The notes beneath the pieces were generated by a model that was not told the origin of the DNA, did no database searches, and was given only the letters and a program-made list of their open reading frames with translations. This document shows, piece by piece, positions 60,545 to 64,000 of a stretch of DNA of 64,000 nt (positions are counted from its first letter, which is position 1; each line of letters starts with the position of its first letter). Source of the stretch: Diorhabda sublineata. Its lineage: Eukaryota > Arthropoda > Insecta > Coleoptera > Chrysomelidae. The stretch spans positions 16,733,312 through 16,797,311 of the forward strand of contig NC_079483.1 of NCBI RefSeq assembly GCF_026230105.1, read 5' to 3'. Made by a program: the position numbers and the translations under genes.

Positions 60545-60990
60545 CACCTCGTTTTTTGGCTCTAGAAAATCGAAAAAAGTTTTGGAATAAAAAAAATGAA
60601 TATTTATATTGGTTACGTTAGGTTAGGTTAGGTTAGGTAAGGTTATGTTATGTTATGTTATGTTAGGTTAGGTTAGATTAGATTAGGCTAGGTTAGGTTT
60701 GAGGGGGTTGGCTAAAAATTCAGATCAAATGTTTACATTTGGTCTGCTTCTCCATTTTTATATAATACTTTTTAAATTTCTTTTTTTGTTAATTATGAAA
60801 AAAAGTATAACAACTTAATTTGATTATTTGGAAAAAAGTTATCAACAATTATACTTAAATGAGTAAATTTTCATGAACATTTAAAGCCCTGAAACCAATA
60901 TAAGTTTACATTTTTTAATCCCATAATTAATCCACCGTAAAAACGAAGATTTAAAAGAAAATCATTGGATAACTATTGGACTCTAGTCCT
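60545..60990. mobile_element. Second, rearranged copy of the window-start TIR element
   Basis: TTTTTTGGCTCTAGAAAATC at the left end matches base 1 onward. AAAACGAAGATTTAAA near 60,940-60,955 matches the right part of the first copy (AAAACGGAGATTTAAA at 654). The segment 60,820-60,925 (AAAAGTTATCAACAATTATA) is an inverted copy of 60-165. The TTAGG run lies between. The copy has been shuffled or belongs to a related subfamily with long subterminal inverted repeats. Confidence 0.65.
60611..60702. repeat. Interstitial (TTAGG)n telomere-like repeat
   Basis: GTTAGGTTAGGTTAGGTTAG at 60,617, then GGTTATGTTATGTTATG variants, then GTTAGGTTAGATTAGATTAG and GGTTAGGTTT. Most units are TTAGG or one-base variants (TTATG, TTAGA). 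TTAGG is the ancestral arthropod telomere repeat. Two short CCTAA units also occur at 62,984-62,996. Confidence 0.9.
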
Positions 60991-61164
60991 TATACTTAAA
61001 ATATATACTATTGTCAAACTGGTTTTAGTGAACTGCAGTTTTTCTTAGTCTACTATCCAAATCATGTTAATTATATCTAATGTGTCTAATGTCTAATTAG
61101 GGATCTGTATTTTTGGAAAGTAATTCAAATAAATATACAAATAATAACAATTGTATATAGCTTT

Positions 61165-61600
61165 ACTGTTTTTCAAAATATTCTCCTTAGGCATGCGTTT
61201 GAACCAATTGTCGAAGTATTGTTCCCTTCCGATTGAGGTACCTCCAATACATATGATTTGAACACATCAATCGATACTTCAGGTATAGAAAAACGTTGAC
61301 CTCGCAATTTATTTTTGATCTGCTTGAATCAAAACAAATCATCATCAATCAATTCGATGTTTTGACTGTTTAACAATGTTTTTGTTTGAGCTAATGTGGG
61401 AGAGCTCGCATTGTCGTGCTGAAGAATGTTTTGTATTCTGTGATTTTCTCGGACACTTCTGACAAACAAATGCGATGATGAAGCGGTGGCGACATGTCCA
61501 ACCAAATGTTAATGAAATATTGAATCTATTTAAAACCAGTTGATTTAATTCACATCGAAAATCATCGCACGGAAATGTTCGCGTTTAGCTTACGTTTGTT
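61165..61600 (-). pseudogene. Mariner transposase pseudogene with internal deletion (Mos1-like)
   Basis: Minus-strand: AKREHFRAMIFDVN (N-terminal HFRAMIFYDF), a stop, then GHVATASSS, VRSVRENHRIQNILQHDNAS (the HHDNASSHT block, second catalytic Asp kept), SPTLAQTKTLLNSQNIELID, IKNKLRGQRFSIPEVSIDVF, KSYVLEVPQSE and finally EYFEK near 61,170. The linker and first catalytic Asp are deleted, as is the HPPYSPDLAP segment with the third catalytic residue. It is the same subfamily as 11,988-12,745. Confidence 0.85.
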
Positions 61601-61604
61601 TTTG

Positions 61605-63181
61605 ATGATTCACTCTTGAATGAGTAAAATTCATGAGTATTTAGATATAAATTAGAAATTAACGCAAGTACGAACCGAGAAATTGCTAACACTGTTAAAG
61701 ATGTTATTTTCAGTTTTAAGTTTCTGTGTGTAACTCTTGTAGTAAAAACACCTTTTTTGTAATTAAAATATAAGTTTTGTTTTTGATTCAATTTTTCAAA
61801 TATTTATCTCGCACGAAACTAAAGTAATAAAAATAAAACTTTTTTGTAGAATGTATATTATCATACATTTTCTTCTGAATTCACTGATTACGTATATTTT
61901 GGTATCTGCATGCTTTGTACACAATCGGGGCCCAGCCATAACAACGGGAAAATGTCCACAATATTTTTAATTTGGTTATCGAAAAAGTGGACAGTTTGCA
62001 ATTGGAAAAATGAGGTCCAGTTTGTTGGAAATAAACGTGGAAATTTATGAGCAACACTGTGAAGTTTACGCAAACAACGTAATGAATGTAACTTCCGTCT
62101 GAAAATGTATTTAATTGGACAACTAACGTTAACGATAAAGAGAAATGAGATGTTTGTACAATATTACTGTTAGCTGAAGTTCATTCCACAATAACCGAGC
62201 TTTTGCTTAGTTTTCCACATGCTTTATAAACATTTTGAAATTCTGAAAAATGAGCACAAATTTGAAGCCACGGTCTAAGACCAACATAAATGTGAACGAA
62301 TTTCGGATTGCTTATAACAAACATAAAAGCTTTTAGGAAATTATGATCGGGTTAACAGATTTGCGGTTATTGTCCTTTTTGGATTTTCAACAGAAAAATA
62401 TTGAACTCTAGTACAAAATCCGTTTGAGCGGGTAGATCCCTAACAACAGTTCAATCAAAATCTAAGCACAGAAAACAAGAAACAAGAAATATTCTGGAAA
62501 AGTGAACACATGAAACTAGGGTGGAAAAAATATAGGTTTTTGTAGGTTGAATTTGACATTTCCACTCAAAAAGAACCGCGATGTTCGGAAACTCGTTTCT
62601 CTATCACCTGAAAGGTTTTTTCTTCTTTCTTTCATGATAGGTCCATCGCCCGTCTCTTCTAAATCATTTCTCATCGGTCACTTCACCTCTACTCCATGTT
62701 CCAATTGGAGATTGTCTGATATTTACGATTTTTTCTTGGTCTAGTAGTGTTTTTCCTGATAATTTTCATCTACGTGGTCTCCAAGAGCTCGTTTTTGCTG
62801 TTTCAGGCCTTGTTTCTGATATATTTGTTTCGCCATATTACCTTTTGAAGACATTCCACTATTTTAAAGGCTCTGGCCAGTTTTCCTCATCTTATAAGTC
62901 TCTACAGTTGGTTATGTCAATTCCAATTTTGAACATTTCTGGTTCTGGACGGAACTGAATCTGTCGTATGGTAAAAAATCTAACCTAACCTAACGCATAG
63001 TTCGTATTAGCAACATCCCTTGCGTTTGATCAGTGGTTCCACTTTTTTTTTGGTGATTTTGAACATTTCTGGACGGAATTGAATGTTTCGTGTAATAAAA
63101 AACAGTAACTGGCCTAAAAGTCCGAAATGGCACTAGATATAAATTCTATATAGAAAGTGTGTCTTTGTTTTTCGTTATCAG
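61605..63181. other. Mostly unassigned; diverged direct repeat at 62,926 and 63,058
   Basis: TTTTGAACATTTCTGG followed by GGACGGAAxTGAAT and GTAxTAAAAAA occurs twice, about 130 bp apart. A run CTAACCTAACCTAACG lies between the two. No gene was seen. Confidence 0.45.
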
Positions 63182-63340
63182 TTACCACAGGGTCGTTGTT
63201 TATAGTAGAGAAAGTATAATTAATGACAATGGCAGAAGAGAAAGACTAATATCGGTCGGATTATTTGATGAAACGAAGGTTGGATTTGTGAGTATCTCTA
63301 GATGTAAATTTAAGGGTGCTCCGTTATTTAACCTTTTTTG
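63182..63340 (+). CDS. Candidate internal exon, unrecognised product
   Basis: A strong acceptor (GTCTTTGTTTTTCGTTATCAG) precedes 159 nt that stay open in one frame and end at a consensus donor (TTTTTTG|GTAAGT). The split codon phases match (one base at the start, two at the end), so the exon is symmetric. It encodes YHRVVVYSRESIINDNGRRE, then RLISVGLFDETKVGFVSISR and CKFKGAPLFNLF. Residue use looks protein-like. No family recognised. A chance pairing of splice signals cannot be excluded. Confidence 0.35.
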
Positions 63341-63619
63341 GTAAGTCAATAAACTGTGCTTTTTATTAAATAAACGTGGACGAGGGTTTGTTCTAGACAA
63401 TATCATTATTTTAACACCAATGACTGATTAGATTTCACAAAATTGATGTGTTTTAAAAGATTTTAAATTGATATTATTAAACAAATTATTATATTGATAC
63501 CTGACGTTTCGTCAACTCGTATGGTTGGAATCTTCAGAATTGCTTGCTGCATTACTCGATAAATAGACTGCTGAACTTCTAATGTTGAAAACAGTTTGCA
63601 AATATGGGAAAAACTCTAA

Positions 63620-64000
63620 AGTCTGAACAGTATAAAAATTTCTATTGATGTCAAACCTCGTCGTCGAAGCCCATCGATTGTCCAAATGTACGAAAATTTG
63701 ATATATTGTGCTCATAGACCGTCGAATGACAATTGATCAACTGTCACTGTGTAGTGGGTTATCTTGGAGCTCTGTTCAGAGAATAAAAGTTATTGCTCCT
63801 TGTTTCTCAAGCTCTTATTGACAATCAGAAATAAGATCTAGTTAAAACATGTTGTACTTCAAAAGAACAGCTTGAAACTAATCCATTTTTTCTTTACTAG
63901 TGACAAGTCAAGGGTATGAGCCAGAATCAAAGTTTCAGTCAAGTTAATGGAAGACGTCATCCTCAACCCATCAATGAAAATGTCAGCTCGATCAAATATT
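63620..64000 (+). pseudogene. Mariner transposase fragment running off the window
   Basis: FDVKxRRRSPSI-like start, then IDRRMTIDQLSLCSGLSWSS and VQRI, the second helix-turn-helix (DRRLTIDQxxxxxGISxGSV). After a deletion comes YEPESKFQSS, stop, WKTSSS, which corresponds to HYDPETKxQSxxWK just after the first catalytic Asp. The continuation lies beyond base 64,000. The stop and the deletion mean this copy is dead. Confidence 0.75.

Overview
The window is eukaryotic nuclear DNA, most likely from an insect. It is strongly AT-rich and almost free of long reading frames. It holds the remains of roughly a dozen Tc1/mariner-superfamily transposases, jockey-type and other LINE fragments, a copia fragment, a hAT fragment and several non-autonomous DNA elements with terminal inverted repeats (TIRs). 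It also has three satellite-like arrays and a short interstitial run of the arthropod telomere motif TTAGG. No operons, CRISPR arrays or rRNA/tRNA genes were seen. The insect order cannot be fixed from the sequence.

Layout. 1-720: a TIR element cut by the window edge, with a second rearranged copy at 60,545-60,990. 1.5-2.0 kb: LINE reverse transcriptase (RT) tail. 2.87-4.56 kb: a 160/163-bp tandem array. 5.7-9.0 kb: a decayed arthropod repeat ORF and two transposase remnants. 12 kb: a mariner pseudogene. 13.7-14.5 kb: the longest non-repetitive ORF (248 codons, minus strand), with a poly(A) signal behind it. 14.9-16.5 kb: an eroded A-rich repeat with a foldback element. 17.6-18.7 kb: a transposase remnant and a GC-rich hairpin. 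22.6-24.3 kb: a TIR element and a LINE RT tail. 25.9 kb: one clean 107-nt coding exon of a Fat-type cadherin on the minus strand, with consensus splice sites. 28.4-32.3 kb: jockey RT, mariner pieces and a nested TIR element. 34.1-36.6 kb: a Tc1 piece and two mariners meeting tail to tail. 37.5 kb: a small ORF encoding a SAP domain. 38.6-44.3 kb: LINE and copia remains plus a 92-bp array. 46.1-47.07 kb: a hAT remnant. 48.5-53.7 kb: TIR elements, a piggyBac-like element bounded by TTAA, and a mariner. 56.4-59.6 kb: an 87/88-bp satellite with a 701-bp higher-order repeat and an inverted unit at its left edge. 60-64 kb: an unexplained ORF, TTAGG repeats, two mariners and a possible exon.

How it fits together. 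The only host coding sequence recognised with good confidence is the cadherin exon, so much of the window may be intron of that large minus-strand gene that has filled with transposons. The 13.7-kb ORF, the SAP ORF, the 60.2-kb ORF and the 63.2-kb exon candidate may be host genes but are not identified. All transposase and RT reading frames seen are broken by stops, frameshifts or deletions, so none looks autonomous. Protein-family calls rest on motif recognition by eye; no database search was run.
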